Counted from the stretch's first letter, positions 18,521 through 26,047 are shown. The stretch is DNA of 64,000 nucleotides from Chitinophaga fulva (GCF_012927205.1 NZ_JABBGC010000001.1:2170001-2234000); one strand, 5' to 3'. Notes: generated by a model from the sequence alone, not told the origin. Numbers and translations: made by a program.

Positions 18521-19361
18521 TAATTATTATTTTTTAGTGTTTTTCTCGTCTTGATTTTCTCCTCTATGACTTGTATTGCTTTAGTGCATAACTTTTCGCC
18601 CTTTACAATGTCATAAAGTTGATCAACCAGCCCAAGCGTTAATAGTTCATTGATAATGAGATCCGGCTTCCATAGATGATATACAATCTGATATGCTGTA
18701 TATGTTTTACCAGTGCGGTAGCCATAATTAATAAAATAAGATTTTGTCCTTGGGCAATAGCTTCTATAGTTCGGTTAATGGCAGTCTGTTGATAATACCT
18801 TGGTACTCGACCTGAAGTATCAAGGTAGTAGTCCTGTGCAGCTATTTTTTCGCCATTTGGAGTGTCGATACCCCTAAACTGCTTATATATATTCCATAAT
18901 TTTTCCGGCGAAGGAAACGCATCTAGTTCAAGAACAGTTTCTATTTGTTCATCGGTGGAAGTTCGATTATGAAATAGGAATTGGTCGCCATTAGTACTAA
19001 ATATGCATGGGATATCCAGGACGCTCGCATAATCCAATGCCTGTTGAATCCCGGCTCTCACTGTATGATTATTGTCTTTGACTTCAATAATGGCAATTGG
19101 AATATTTGGCTTATAGTAAAGAATGTAATCAGCTCGCTTACCTTTTTTTCCTCTAGCTGTTACTTTTCCCCGAACGCAAATTTTCCCATCCGTAAAAGAA
19201 ACCTCTTCCAAAAATTGAACATGCTTATCCCAGCCTGCTTTTTCTAAAGCAGGGGTAATGTACTTAGTACAGATATCTCTTTCTGAAAGGGAACGTTTAT
19301 TCATTATGGGTGGTGGACTTTTTTGAATGGTATCGTACAGAGGCGGCATTTTTTGCCTCAT
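18520..19361 (-). pseudogene. Truncated, frameshifted type I R subunit remnant
   Basis: The intact part (18639-19361, 240 codons) has the HsdR N-terminal nuclease domain of the EcoEI type: RADYILYYKPN, IAIIEVKDNNHTVRAGIQQA (D...ExK) and the linker YYQQTAINRTIEAIAQGQN. At about 18716 one G is missing inside the Walker A codons: the frame reads MATALVKH where one added base restores MATGTGKTYTAYQIVYHLWK. The restored frame continues through an unfamiliar tail (LIINELLTLGLVDQLYDIV...) to a TAA overlapping the hsdM ATG as TAATG. Nearly the whole translocase is therefore deleted as well. A short nuclease-only product could still be made, starting at 19361 or at the ATG at 19307. Confidence 0.82.
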
Positions 19362-19571
19362 CTATTTGGTCACAAGCAATTCACAAACGCCAACATGCAG
19401 TATTTCAGAAATTTTAAACAGGGTTTCTACAGTAGGCTGATTACGATTAGTGCACCATTTTGAAACGGCCGTGGTACTAACCCCCAACTGTCCGGCTAAC
19501 CAAATATTAGTCTTTTCTTTCTCTAGCAACACAATTTTTATCCTATTATATCTTCTTTTTGGATCCGCCAT
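19362..19571 (-). CDS. XRE-family helix-turn-helix regulator
   Basis: The 69-residue protein is essentially one HTH_XRE domain: KIVLLEKEKTNIWLAGQLG, then the recognition segment VSTTAVSKWCTNRNQP and TVETLFKISEILHVGV. It is the first gene of the leftward restriction operon and its stop is directly adjacent to the next start. Small regulators of this kind (controller proteins) time restriction relative to methylation after a system enters a new host. Three copies of an 11-base motif lie just upstream of its start and are its likely binding sites. Confidence 0.93.
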   Translation of the reverse strand: MADPKRRYNRIKIVLLEKEKTNIWLAGQLGVSTTAVSKWCTNRNQPTVETLFKISEILHVGVCELLVTK

Positions 19572-19593
19572 ATTGCAACTAACAAAAAAAGAC

Positions 19594-19692
19594 TTAAAGT
19601 ATTAGCATTCAGTTGTATAGCAATAACTTAAAGTTTATTTAGTGATTTTAAGTTATTTTATGTAACTTAGATTATACTTTAAATAACTTAAA
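19594..19692 (-). promoter_or_regulatory. Promoter/operator region of the restriction operon
   Basis: On the minus strand a TTG (19621-19623) is followed 19 bases later by TACTTTAA (19601-19594), a near match to the Bacteroidota TTG-N19-TAnnTTTG promoter. The same stretch holds three perfect copies of AATAACTTAAA: 19622-19632 and 19682-19692 on the plus strand, and inverted at 19647-19657. The first copy overlaps the -33 element, as expected for autorepression by the XRE regulator encoded immediately downstream. Assignment of the motif to this regulator is an inference from position. Confidence 0.6.
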
Positions 19693-19766
19693 TGTATTCT
19701 CTAAATAGCTCATAGACCAGTTAAAATATCAATTAAAGCGTATTTGCTTTATCTCGCTCCTGAAAA

Positions 19767-19935
19767 CTACGACCTTTTGGAGATGGCGGGAAATAAGGTA
19801 AATCGCTCACGTTTTCCTTATATTTAAGGTTAAGACGTGGGCGTCCTTATTCGCCATCGGGGTGTCGTAGCCCTCGGAGACGGTAAGGACTAACCCACGT
19901 CTCTTTTTGTTGCACCCCCTCTGGTTAGTCCTTAC
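19767..19935 (+). ncRNA. Strongly folded non-coding element (candidate structured RNA)
   Basis: Positions 19767-19870 form one long hairpin: CTACGAC/GTCGTAG (19767-19773 with 19864-19870), GATGGCG/CGCCATC (19782-19788 with 19852-19858), AATAAGG/CCTTATT (19792-19798 with 19845-19851), CGCTCACGTTTT/AAGACGTGGGCG (19804-19815 with 19832-19843) and CCTTA/TAAGG around a TATT loop. That is 38 pairs, two of them G.U only if the plus strand is the RNA. A second stem of 13 perfect pairs joins 19883-19895 with 19923-19935. AGACGTGGG (19833-19841) could instead pair with CCCACGTCT (19894-19902), so alternative folds exist. It precedes the sigma-like gene at 19975 and could be its leader or an independent RNA. 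Confidence 0.55.
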
Positions 19936-19974
19936 AAGCAGTTTTCTTATTTCTCCAACACTTAAAACACTGCT

Positions 19975-20340
19975 ATGAATTGTAAGACTAACGACAAACT
20001 TTCCCCTATAGAAAAAGATATCATAATCATCCCAGGTGATCTCAAGGCATTCGAAAATTTTGTGGATACCTATCAGGAACGAATATTTGCTGCTATCGCT
20101 CGCTTATCTGGAGAGGAGAGCGTTTGTATTCTTGAGAAAATTACGATCGATGTTTTTGTTGAATTATGGCAGCAAAAGGTTCAGTTCATCCAGGAAAGGA
20201 GTATAGGTATTCTTATTTACAAAACCTGTCTTCGTCACACACTCTTGTATCTCAGACAACATGGATTTGAAGAGCGCATTCAGCAATTAAAGGATATTCT
20301 TCCTTGCAAAGAACCATTTTCAGTATTGGAAAATCTGTAA
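19975..20340 (+). CDS. Sigma-70 region-2-like protein without region 4
   Basis: The 121-residue product resembles ECF sigma region 2: DLKAFENFVDTYQERIFAAI corresponds to the first region-2 helices, ILEKITIDVFVELWQQK to the DAEDLVQEVFxxLW segment, and IGILIYKTCLRHTLLYLRQ to the last helix. The acidic positions of a functional sigma factor (D-A-E-D) are not conserved, and there is no region 4 helix-turn-helix, so it may not direct transcription on its own. It is 20 bases upstream of, and probably co-transcribed with, the HEPN protein. The match to region 2 is clear in pattern but divergent. Confidence 0.6.
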   Translation: MNCKTNDKLSPIEKDIIIIPGDLKAFENFVDTYQERIFAAIARLSGEESVCILEKITIDVFVELWQQKVQFIQERSIGILIYKTCLRHTLLYLRQHGFEERIQQLKDILPCKEPFSVLENL

Positions 20341-20360
20341 CCCCTTCAAACTTACTTAAT

Positions 20361-21485
20361 ATGATACGGAGAGACTATCCCGAAACAGAATTATATGCCC
20401 AAAATCTTAGCAACGAAGAAATTGCTAATCCTTATCTGGTTATTTATGAGTTATTTGATTTCGACCATTTGCCGTATATCCGTGAACTACATTGGGCGTT
20501 CTTTAAAGCTGCGGTAACCGGTAGTTTTAATAGTCATCTTAGCAAGAAGGAGAGGTGTACACTGGTTTTATATCATGAGAAAATTGGAAAGCTTTTAGAG
20601 GCGGCGCATATTATTAACAACCAGTATATGCAGCGCAGAAGGCTCCAGCTTGAGGATCGTTCCGATCTTCAGCAGATATTAAATAGTAAAGAGAAGGCGC
20701 CGGAACAAAAAATTATTGATCTTATTGTGAAGGTTGCTGAACCGGTAAGGCTATTTTTAGTAAGTACTAGTCTTGACGCGGGTAAAGAAGTGGTATTGCA
20801 CGATTATCTAGTAGTATTACCTGCGGAATCCTTACCGTATGAAGAGATTAAAGCCCTGATTGAATCGGCTTGTGCTAAGTTGGGATCAGTTATTGTTTCA
20901 TTCATAAAGGAAGCTGAGTTAATCAAGCTATTGGATGAAGGCCACATTTTCTACTCAATAATCTGCAGATCTACTAATCTTATTTATGAAAAGGAGGCAT
21001 CAATTTCGACCATACCTGTTATAAGAAATGCCTTTGCTGTTATTGAAAAGGCACGCTCCCATTTCCATGATGAATTTAGAAAGGCTGAATCTTACCTGGG
21101 AGGTGCGAAATATTATATGCGGAATAGAGAAAATAATTTGGCAGCCCATTCTTTACACCAGGCGACCGAACACACCTTGCGTGCTTTGCTAATCTCTCTA
21201 ACTTCCCATTATCCTTATGGACATAATTTATCCAGAATGTTACGATATAGCCTGCGGCTTACAACTGCGCTTAATGAAATTTTTCCACAGAGCACGGATA
21301 AGGAGCACGAATTATTGGTATTGCTGAATAAGGCGTATACCCACACTCGTTATAGAAATGATTATGTGATAAGTGATAAGGATTTGAATATTTTATTGGA
21401 TCGTGTTACTTTATTTCAATCGACTACGCTTAAAGTACTCGAAGAAAGACTGAATAGCTTTTGTTTGTTGGCAGAAAATTCTTGA
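20361..21485 (+). CDS. HEPN domain-containing protein
   Basis: The frame is open from a TTG at 20304, but the ATG at 20361 (MIRRDYPETELYAQNLSNEE) is the likely start, giving 374 residues. The C-terminal 130 residues are a HEPN domain: AESYLGGAKYYMRNRENNLA, AHSLHQATEHTLRALL, and the characteristic LLNKAYTHTRYRNDY. The central part (VRLFLVSTSLDAGKE, then DYLVVLPAESL) is strand-rich and could be a degenerate nucleotidyltransferase-like domain, but no catalytic GS or DxD motif is visible. HEPN domains occur as RNases in toxin/antitoxin and defence systems and paired with nucleotidyltransferases. The canonical RNase RxxxxH motif is not clearly present, so an RNase role is not supported. Confidence 0.75.
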   Translation: MIRRDYPETELYAQNLSNEEIANPYLVIYELFDFDHLPYIRELHWAFFKAAVTGSFNSHLSKKERCTLVLYHEKIGKLLEAAHIINNQYMQRRRLQLEDRSDLQQILNSKEKAPEQKIIDLIVKVAEPVRLFLVSTSLDAGKEVVLHDYLVVLPAESLPYEEIKALIESACAKLGSVIVSFIKEAELIKLLDEGHIFYSIICRSTNLIYEKEASISTIPVIRNAFAVIEKARSHFHDEFRKAESYLGGAKYYMRNRENNLAAHSLHQATEHTLRALLISLTSHYPYGHNLSRMLRYSLRLTTALNEIFPQSTDKEHELLVLLNKAYTHTRYRNDYVISDKDLNILLDRVTLFQSTTLKVLEERLNSFCLLAENS

Positions 21486-22028
21486 ACCACCTCTGATTTA
21501 ATCCACATGTTCAATATATCGTTTCCTGAATGATACAATATTAACCCGAAATCAAATAAACGGCAATCATTTTTAAATATCGGCAATTGGTAGTCAATGA
21601 TTTTTAAATGGAAATCAAATCGGAGCTTATGCAGATTGTCTCGTCCTTGCCGTGATTACGCTATTGTATATCAAGCCCAAAATCTATCTAATTCGAGCAA
21701 TTTTGGGAAAAATCTGTCCAAATCGATCAAATTTGAACAAAAGTGGAAAAGTAGCTCTACGCGTACTAGTATTTTTGTAGTGACAAACATTCAGCAAAAG
21801 AATTAAAAAATGAATGCTGTGGCTAAAATGGTAAATCGCATTACTGAAGAATCAGTTCTTAAAGCTATGGTTTCTATAGGTAGGTATTCGCTGTTAGGCA
21901 TTATTGAGCATAACTCCACATAAAGCAACACTGATGTGAAAGCATGTTATTAGGACTCAATAGTCTTGTTTAACGTAATACTCCAAGTAATACTATGAAT
22001 ATGATTAGCCTAAATTAAGTTCATCGTT
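21486..22028. other. Intergenic region, no clear gene
   Basis: This AT-rich 540-base stretch has two similar 14-base tracts (AATCATTTTTAAAT at about 21567 and AATGATTTTTAAAT at about 21596) and several short open frames. One ATG frame of 37 codons (21810-21923; begins MNAVAKMVNRITEESVLKAM) lies upstream of the recombinase pair, but nothing beyond its length supports it. I see no RNA gene or terminator with a T tract. Confidence 0.5.
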
Positions 22029-22271
22029 ATGGATAATGGGAATATCTCTGAAGTATCAACAAACCTCACCACATCTCCTATATCACCAGAGTCTTCATCT
22101 ACTATGGATACTCATAACATGATGTTAGTAGACTTGGGTCATAAACAGGATTCTCAAATTATGGAATCACTTCATGTATTTGCGAGGATTCTGTTATCAG
22201 TGCAAATGCCAGAAACTAATAATACGAAAATTGTCAACTTACCCCTAACGTCTAAAAAACGAGCTGCATGA
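22029..22271 (+). CDS. Small hypothetical protein coupled to recombinase
   Basis: An 80-codon frame ends in TGA that overlaps the recombinase ATG (ATGA at 22268-22271), the classical arrangement for translational coupling. The product is Ser/Thr rich at the N-terminus (STNLTTSPISPESSST) and helical in the middle (MESLHVFARILLSVQM). No DNA-binding motif is recognised. Position suggests a recombination directionality or regulatory factor, but this is inference from context only. Confidence 0.6.
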   Translation: MDNGNISEVSTNLTTSPISPESSSTMDTHNMMLVDLGHKQDSQIMESLHVFARILLSVQMPETNNTKIVNLPLTSKKRAA

Positions 22272-23893
22272 GTAGTTTAAATGTTTTTGCCCAATTTGGT
22301 AACTATTCAAAGAAAAAGGCGCCCCAAATAACCGACCAGGCTGCAATTGTTTATACACGTGTATCCAGCAAAGAACAGGCAGATCATAATCTAAGCCTTG
22401 ATGTTCAACGGAAAGCTATCGAAGATTATGCACAACGGAGTAATCTTGCTATTATAGGTTATTTTGGCGGCACCTACGAAAGTGCTAAAACTGATGGCCG
22501 TAAGGAGTTTATGAGAATGTTGGAATTTATTAAAAAGCATAAAGGAAAAGTAAGTCATGTGCTGGTTTATACCCTCGATCGCTTTTCCAGGACTGGTGGC
22601 GCGGCTATAAAACTGGCGGAAGAGTTAAGGGATAAATATGGTGTCACTGTATTTGCTGTTACCCAACCGGCGGATACTTCTAATCCGAGTGGAGTATTAC
22701 AGCAGAGTATTCACTTTATATTCAGCCAATACGATAATCAGCTACGTAAACAGCGGGCAATGGCTGGCATGAAGGAGAAGTTTGATAAAGGTATTTGGGT
22801 CAGTAAGCCCCCGCAAGGGTATGATATCGTGAGAACCAACGGACAACGGAAGATTGTTGTGAATGAAGTGGGGAAGAAGTTAAGAAAGGCTTTTATCTGG
22901 AAATCCGAAGGGATGAAAAATGAGGAAATCATTTTGAAACTAAAGGCCATGGGTGTTAAGATGTATAAACAACAACTTACCAAAATATTTAAGAGGCCCT
23001 TTTATTGTGGTATTATCAATCATGGATTGTTAGAAGGGAAAATAGTGGAAGGTGAGCATGAAAGGATGATTAGCCCGGAAATCTTTTTAAAGGTGAATAA
23101 CATTCATACGGGTTCTGTTGGTTATGGTGTACCACACAAGAAAGAAGATAGTGCGCTACCGCTAAAGGTGTTTATCAAATGTGATACCTGCCATCAGCCA
23201 TTTACAGGGTATGTTGTAAAAGCCAAAGGGCTATGGTATTATAAATGCCGGACAGATGGCTGTAAGTGCAATAAAAGTGCGAAACGAATGCATGAACTGT
23301 TTGAGGAGCTATTGGACCGGTATTGTGTGCAGGAGGAGCTAATAGAGCCATTAAAATCAGTGCTTATTGCTGAATACAACGAAATGAATAAGGGTAATCT
23401 GGAACAACAAGGTATTCTGGCTAGCCAATTAAGGGAAATAAATAAAAAGATAGATGGCCTGGAGGAAAGTCGTTTTGTGCTAAAGGAGATGAGCCAGGAA
23501 ACTTTTGATAAATTTTATCCTCGTTATATTAAGGAGCGCGAAAATATAGCTGCGCAACTGGATAAATGTAAGCTAGGCATTTCGAACCCGGAAGAAGCTA
23601 TTCAATATGCGTTGTCTCTTTCTTCTAAACTGCCTATGGTATGGCATTCCAGTGATGCGGGTATGAAAGAGAAGTTGCAGAAACTCATTTTTCCCGAAGG
23701 AATCGTATATGATCGCAAAAATGAGGTGTTTCGAACCAGAAAAGTAAATGAAGTATTTGCGTTAATCGCAAGCCTGTCGGGCAATACCCCAAAAATGAAA
23801 AAGGGACAAACCATACTGATGATGATTTGTCCCTTTTGCGGACTGGACGGGACTCGAACCCGCGACCTCCGCCGTGACAGGGCGGCATTCTAA
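22268..23893 (+). CDS. Large serine recombinase (integrase of the island)
   Basis: The N-terminal resolvase domain contains AAIVYTRVSSKEQ with the catalytic serine at residue 33, VLVYTLDRFSRTGG with the conserved arginines, and QYDNQLRKQRAMAGM. The central recombinase domain begins at about KPPQGYDIV, followed by a zinc ribbon (CDTCHQPF and CRTDGCKC) and a coiled stretch (LREINKKIDGLEESRF). The last 17 codons (LDGTRTRDLRRDRAAF) are antisense reading of tRNA-Asp: the gene runs through the integration junction into the tRNA. Because the remnant copy at 5451-5593 diverges at the same point, the free element probably encodes a different C-terminus after CPFCG. Confidence 0.95.
   Translation: MSSLNVFAQFGNYSKKKAPQITDQAAIVYTRVSSKEQADHNLSLDVQRKAIEDYAQRSNLAIIGYFGGTYESAKTDGRKEFMRMLEFIKKHKGKVSHVLVYTLDRFSRTGGAAIKLAEELRDKYGVTVFAVTQPADTSNPSGVLQQSIHFIFSQYDNQLRKQRAMAGMKEKFDKGIWVSKPPQGYDIVRTNGQRKIVVNEVGKKLRKAFIWKSEGMKNEEIILKLKAMGVKMYKQQLTKIFKRPFYCGIINHGLLEGKIVEGEHERMISPEIFLKVNNIHTGSVGYGVPHKKEDSALPLKVFIKCDTCHQPFTGYVVKAKGLWYYKCRTDGCKCNKSAKRMHELFEELLDRYCVQEELIEPLKSVLIAEYNEMNKGNLEQQGILASQLREINKKIDGLEESRFVLKEMSQETFDKFYPRYIKERENIAAQLDKCKLGISNPEEAIQYALSLSSKLPMVWHSSDAGMKEKLQKLIFPEGIVYDRKNEVFRTRKVNEVFALIASLSGNTPKMKKGQTILMMICPFCGLDGTRTRDLRRDRAAF
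23798..23837 (-). terminator. Stem-loop terminator of tRNA-Asp
   Basis: AAAAGGGACAAA (23799-23810) pairs perfectly with TTTGTCCCTTTT (23826-23837). On the minus strand it follows the tRNA 3' end by two bases and ends in a T run, so it fits a terminator for tRNA-Asp; it also lies inside the coding sequence of the recombinase tail. An identical stem-loop is present in the left boundary copy at 5538-5577. Confidence 0.75.
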
Positions 23894-23912
23894 CCGACTG
23901 AACTACCAATCC
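23839..23912 (-). tRNA. tRNA-Asp (anticodon GTC)
   Basis: Read on the minus strand, the acceptor GGATTGG pairs with CCAGTCC (one G.U), the D arm contains GTTCAGTCGGTTAGAAT, the anticodon stem CCGCC/GGCGG encloses the loop CTGTCAC with anticodon GTC, and the T arm reads CGGGTTCGAGTCCCG. The discriminator base is G, as in tRNA-Asp, and CCA is not encoded. The 3' end is the right boundary of the integrated island, yet the gene is complete, so integration has not inactivated it. Confidence 0.96.
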
Positions 23913-24081
23913 TTTCCAAAAAAAATCGCTGTGACCAGCTATCTTTCTGTGTCCCAAGACGTTGTGTTGTTCCGTTTTGGGATTGCAAAGATAGCAACAA
24001 AGTTCCCAATTAAGCAAATCTTTTTTAAAAAAAATTTTCAGCATTATCTTTACACCCGATCTTTAACCAATTAAACTATTT

Positions 24082-25035
24082 ATGCAATTCCTGGATTTCG
24101 AAAAACCTATCGCGGATTTATATGAGCAGCTGGCTAAGCTGAAGGAGAATGGTGAAAAGTCCGGGGTAGATGTTTCTGCTACTGTTAAGGAATACGAGCA
24201 GAAAATTGAAGACACTCGTCTCAACATCTACACCCACCTCACCGCTTATCAGCGCGTATTGCTCAGTCGCCATCCGGATAGGCCCTATACTTTGGCGTAT
24301 ATCGAAAAAATGTGCACCAATTTTATGGAACTGCATGGCGACCGGAATGTGAGAGACGACAAAGCCATGGTAGGTGGCTTTGCTGACCTGGATGGAGAAA
24401 CCGTGATGTTTATCGGTCAGCAGAAAGGGGTGAACACTAAAATGCGCCAGCTCAGGAACTTTGGGATGGCTAACCCGGAAGGCTACCGCAAGGCGCTTCG
24501 CCTGATGAAACTGGCGGAAAGATTCAACAAGCCAATCGTAACCCTCATCGATACTCCCGGTGCTTATCCGGGCCTGGAAGCGGAAGAAAGAGGCCAGGCA
24601 GAGGCCATCGCCCGCAACCTCTTTGAAATGGTAAAACTCCGTGTACCGGTTATCTGCATCATCATCGGTGAAGGTGCCTCTGGTGGCGCACTCGGCATCG
24701 GTATCGGGGACCGCGTACTGATGCTCGAAAACAGCTGGTATACCGTTATCTCTCCGGAAAACTGCTCCACCATCCTCTGGCGTAGCTGGAACTTCAAGGA
24801 AAAAGCTGCAGAAGAACTGAAACTGACTTCCGATTACATGAGTCAGTTCGGACTGGTAGACGGCCTTGTCCGCGAACCACTGGGCGGCGCCCACGTAAAC
24901 CCGGATGAAATGGCCTCCATCCTGAAAACAAAAATCAAGGAGACATTGGCGGAACTGAGGAAAATCGACCCGGATGTACGCATCGAACAAAGGATCGATA
25001 AGTTCTCCCGCATGGGCTTTTACGAAGAACACTAA
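24082..25035 (+). CDS. accA: Acetyl-CoA carboxylase carboxyltransferase alpha subunit
   Basis: The 317-residue protein matches AccA over its full length: the N-terminal helix [37 protein letters not shown], the core [40 protein letters not shown] and [20 protein letters not shown] with oxyanion-hole glycines. With AccD it transfers the carboxyl group from carboxybiotin to acetyl-CoA, the committed step of fatty-acid synthesis. It is the first core gene beyond the tRNA and is followed by its own terminator. A TATCTTTA box at about 24047 resembles the Bacteroidota -7 element. Confidence 0.98.
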   Translation: MQFLDFEKPIADLYEQLAKLKENGEKSGVDVSATVKEYEQKIEDTRLNIYTHLTAYQRVLLSRHPDRPYTLAYIEKMCTNFMELHGDRNVRDDKAMVGGFADLDGETVMFIGQQKGVNTKMRQLRNFGMANPEGYRKALRLMKLAERFNKPIVTLIDTPGAYPGLEAEERGQAEAIARNLFEMVKLRVPVICIIIGEGASGGALGIGIGDRVLMLENSWYTVISPENCSTILWRSWNFKEKAAEELKLTSDYMSQFGLVDGLVREPLGGAHVNPDEMASILKTKIKETLAELRKIDPDVRIEQRIDKFSRMGFYEEH

Positions 25036-25057
25036 AAAAAATTTAGAGATCACAATA

Positions 25058-25094
25058 AAAAATTAGAATTTCGACCCTCGGAATTCTAATTTTT
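25058..25094 (+). terminator. Intrinsic terminator after accA
   Basis: AAAAATTAGAATT (25058-25070) pairs with AATTCTAATTTTT (25082-25094), a 13-base perfect stem with A and T tracts on both sides, so it can act in either direction. It separates accA from dapA. Confidence 0.8.
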
Positions 25095-25116
25095 ATTTTT
25101 TCCCGTAAAAACACAC

Positions 25117-25992
25117 ATGGAACAGTTAAAAGGCACCGGGGTGGCTTTAGTAACACCCTTTAAAGCAGATGAAAGCATAGACTGGAATGCTTTGGAAAAC
25201 CTCATCAACTATGTAATTGAGGGTGGCGTAGACTATGTGGTAACATTAGGTACCACCGGTGAAACGCCCACGCTTTCTGCAGATGAAAAGCTGGATTTGA
25301 TGAAATTCACTTTTGAAAAGGTGTCGAAGCGGGTGCCGGTAGTGGTCGGCATCGGCGATTATAATACCCGTGATGTGGTAAAAAGACTGGAAAAATGCCC
25401 ACTGGACGAGGCGGCTGCCATTCTCAGCGTGGCGCCTTACTACAGCAAACCTACACAGGAAGGTATCTACCTGCACTATAAAACCATCGCTGCTGCTTCT
25501 CCGAAGCCCATTATCCTCTACAATGTGCCCGGCCGTACCGGTCGTAACATGACGGCAGAAACCACGCTGCGCCTCGCACACGAAGTGGAAAACATCGTGG
25601 CCATGAAAGAAGCTTCCGGCGATATGATGCAGTGCATGCAGATCATCCGCGATAAACCGAAAGATTTCCTCGTGATCAGCGGCGACGACGCCCTGGCCCT
25701 GGCCCAGCTGGCCTGCGGCATGGACGGCGTTATCTCCGTAGCGGCCAACTATTTCGCAAAAGATTTCTCTGCACTGGTAAAAACAGCGCTGGAAAATAAC
25801 TATCCCGCTGCCCGCGCACTGCATTACAAGATGATGCAGGGCTTTGACCTGATGTTCTCTGAAAACAATCCTTCAGGCATCAAGGCATTCCTGAGCCATG
25901 CCGGTATCATTGGTAATTATTTCCGCCTGCCGGTTGTTCCCGCTACTGATGCGCTTTATCGTCAGATTGGTGAATACCTGAAACAATACTAA
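25117..25992 (+). CDS. dapA: 4-hydroxy-tetrahydrodipicolinate synthase
   Basis: The 291-residue TIM-barrel lyase shows the DapA signatures GTTGETPTLSADEK (pyruvate-binding TT pair), ILYNVPGRTGRNM (catalytic tyrosine) and NIVAMKEASGDM with the Schiff-base lysine. It condenses pyruvate with aspartate semialdehyde in the lysine and diaminopimelate pathway, needed for peptidoglycan. It appears monocistronic: a terminator precedes it and a bidirectional one follows. Length is normal for the family. Confidence 0.97.
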   Translation: MEQLKGTGVALVTPFKADESIDWNALENLINYVIEGGVDYVVTLGTTGETPTLSADEKLDLMKFTFEKVSKRVPVVVGIGDYNTRDVVKRLEKCPLDEAAAILSVAPYYSKPTQEGIYLHYKTIAAASPKPIILYNVPGRTGRNMTAETTLRLAHEVENIVAMKEASGDMMQCMQIIRDKPKDFLVISGDDALALAQLACGMDGVISVAANYFAKDFSALVKTALENNYPAARALHYKMMQGFDLMFSENNPSGIKAFLSHAGIIGNYFRLPVVPATDALYRQIGEYLKQY

Positions 25993-26015
25993 AACAGGAT
26001 TAAAATATTCAAAAG

Positions 26016-26047
26016 AAAAAAGGCGAAGGAATTTCCTTCGCCTTTTT
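26016..26047. terminator. Bidirectional terminator between dapA and rnz
   Basis: AAAAAGGCGAAGGA pairs with TCCTTCGCCTTTTTT around a short loop. The flanking A and T tracts let it serve the convergent dapA and rnz genes. Confidence 0.9.

Larger units (their letters stand above)
5581..23850. mobile_element. Integrated island (about 18 kb) at tRNA-Asp with restriction cargo
   Basis: The right boundary is the 3' end of tRNA-Asp, directly abutted by a serine recombinase gene. The left boundary is the second copy of the recombinase tail at 5451-5593, in the same orientation. Genes between these limits are visibly AT-richer than the flanking accA and dapA genes and consist of a restriction/defence operon, small hypothetical genes, a HEPN protein and the integrase. 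No relaxase, conjugation or phage structural genes are present, so the element is not self-transmissible by any machinery encoded here. Exact crossover bases cannot be fixed by eye; the 13-base partial similarity at 5581-5593 and 23841-23853 is the best candidate att core. Confidence 0.7.

Noticed and set aside
19883..19935. Possible integron attC site (inverted GGACTAACC/GGTTAGTCC)
   Set aside because: The ends do not fit the RYYYAAC/GTTRRRY consensus, and no integron integrase or cassette array is present.
21597..21806. 69-codon open frame in the gap before the recombinase pair
   Set aside because: It covers repeated A/T tracts, has unusual Ser/Asn/Lys runs and no coupling or motif.
5581..23850. 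Prophage interpretation of the island
   Set aside because: No capsid, portal, terminase or lysis genes are visible; the tail-fibre-like genes at 30-36 kb lie outside the island and carry secretion signals.
24118..25053. Long antisense frame over accA
   Set aside because: Shadow of a strongly conserved gene; no start context or domain.
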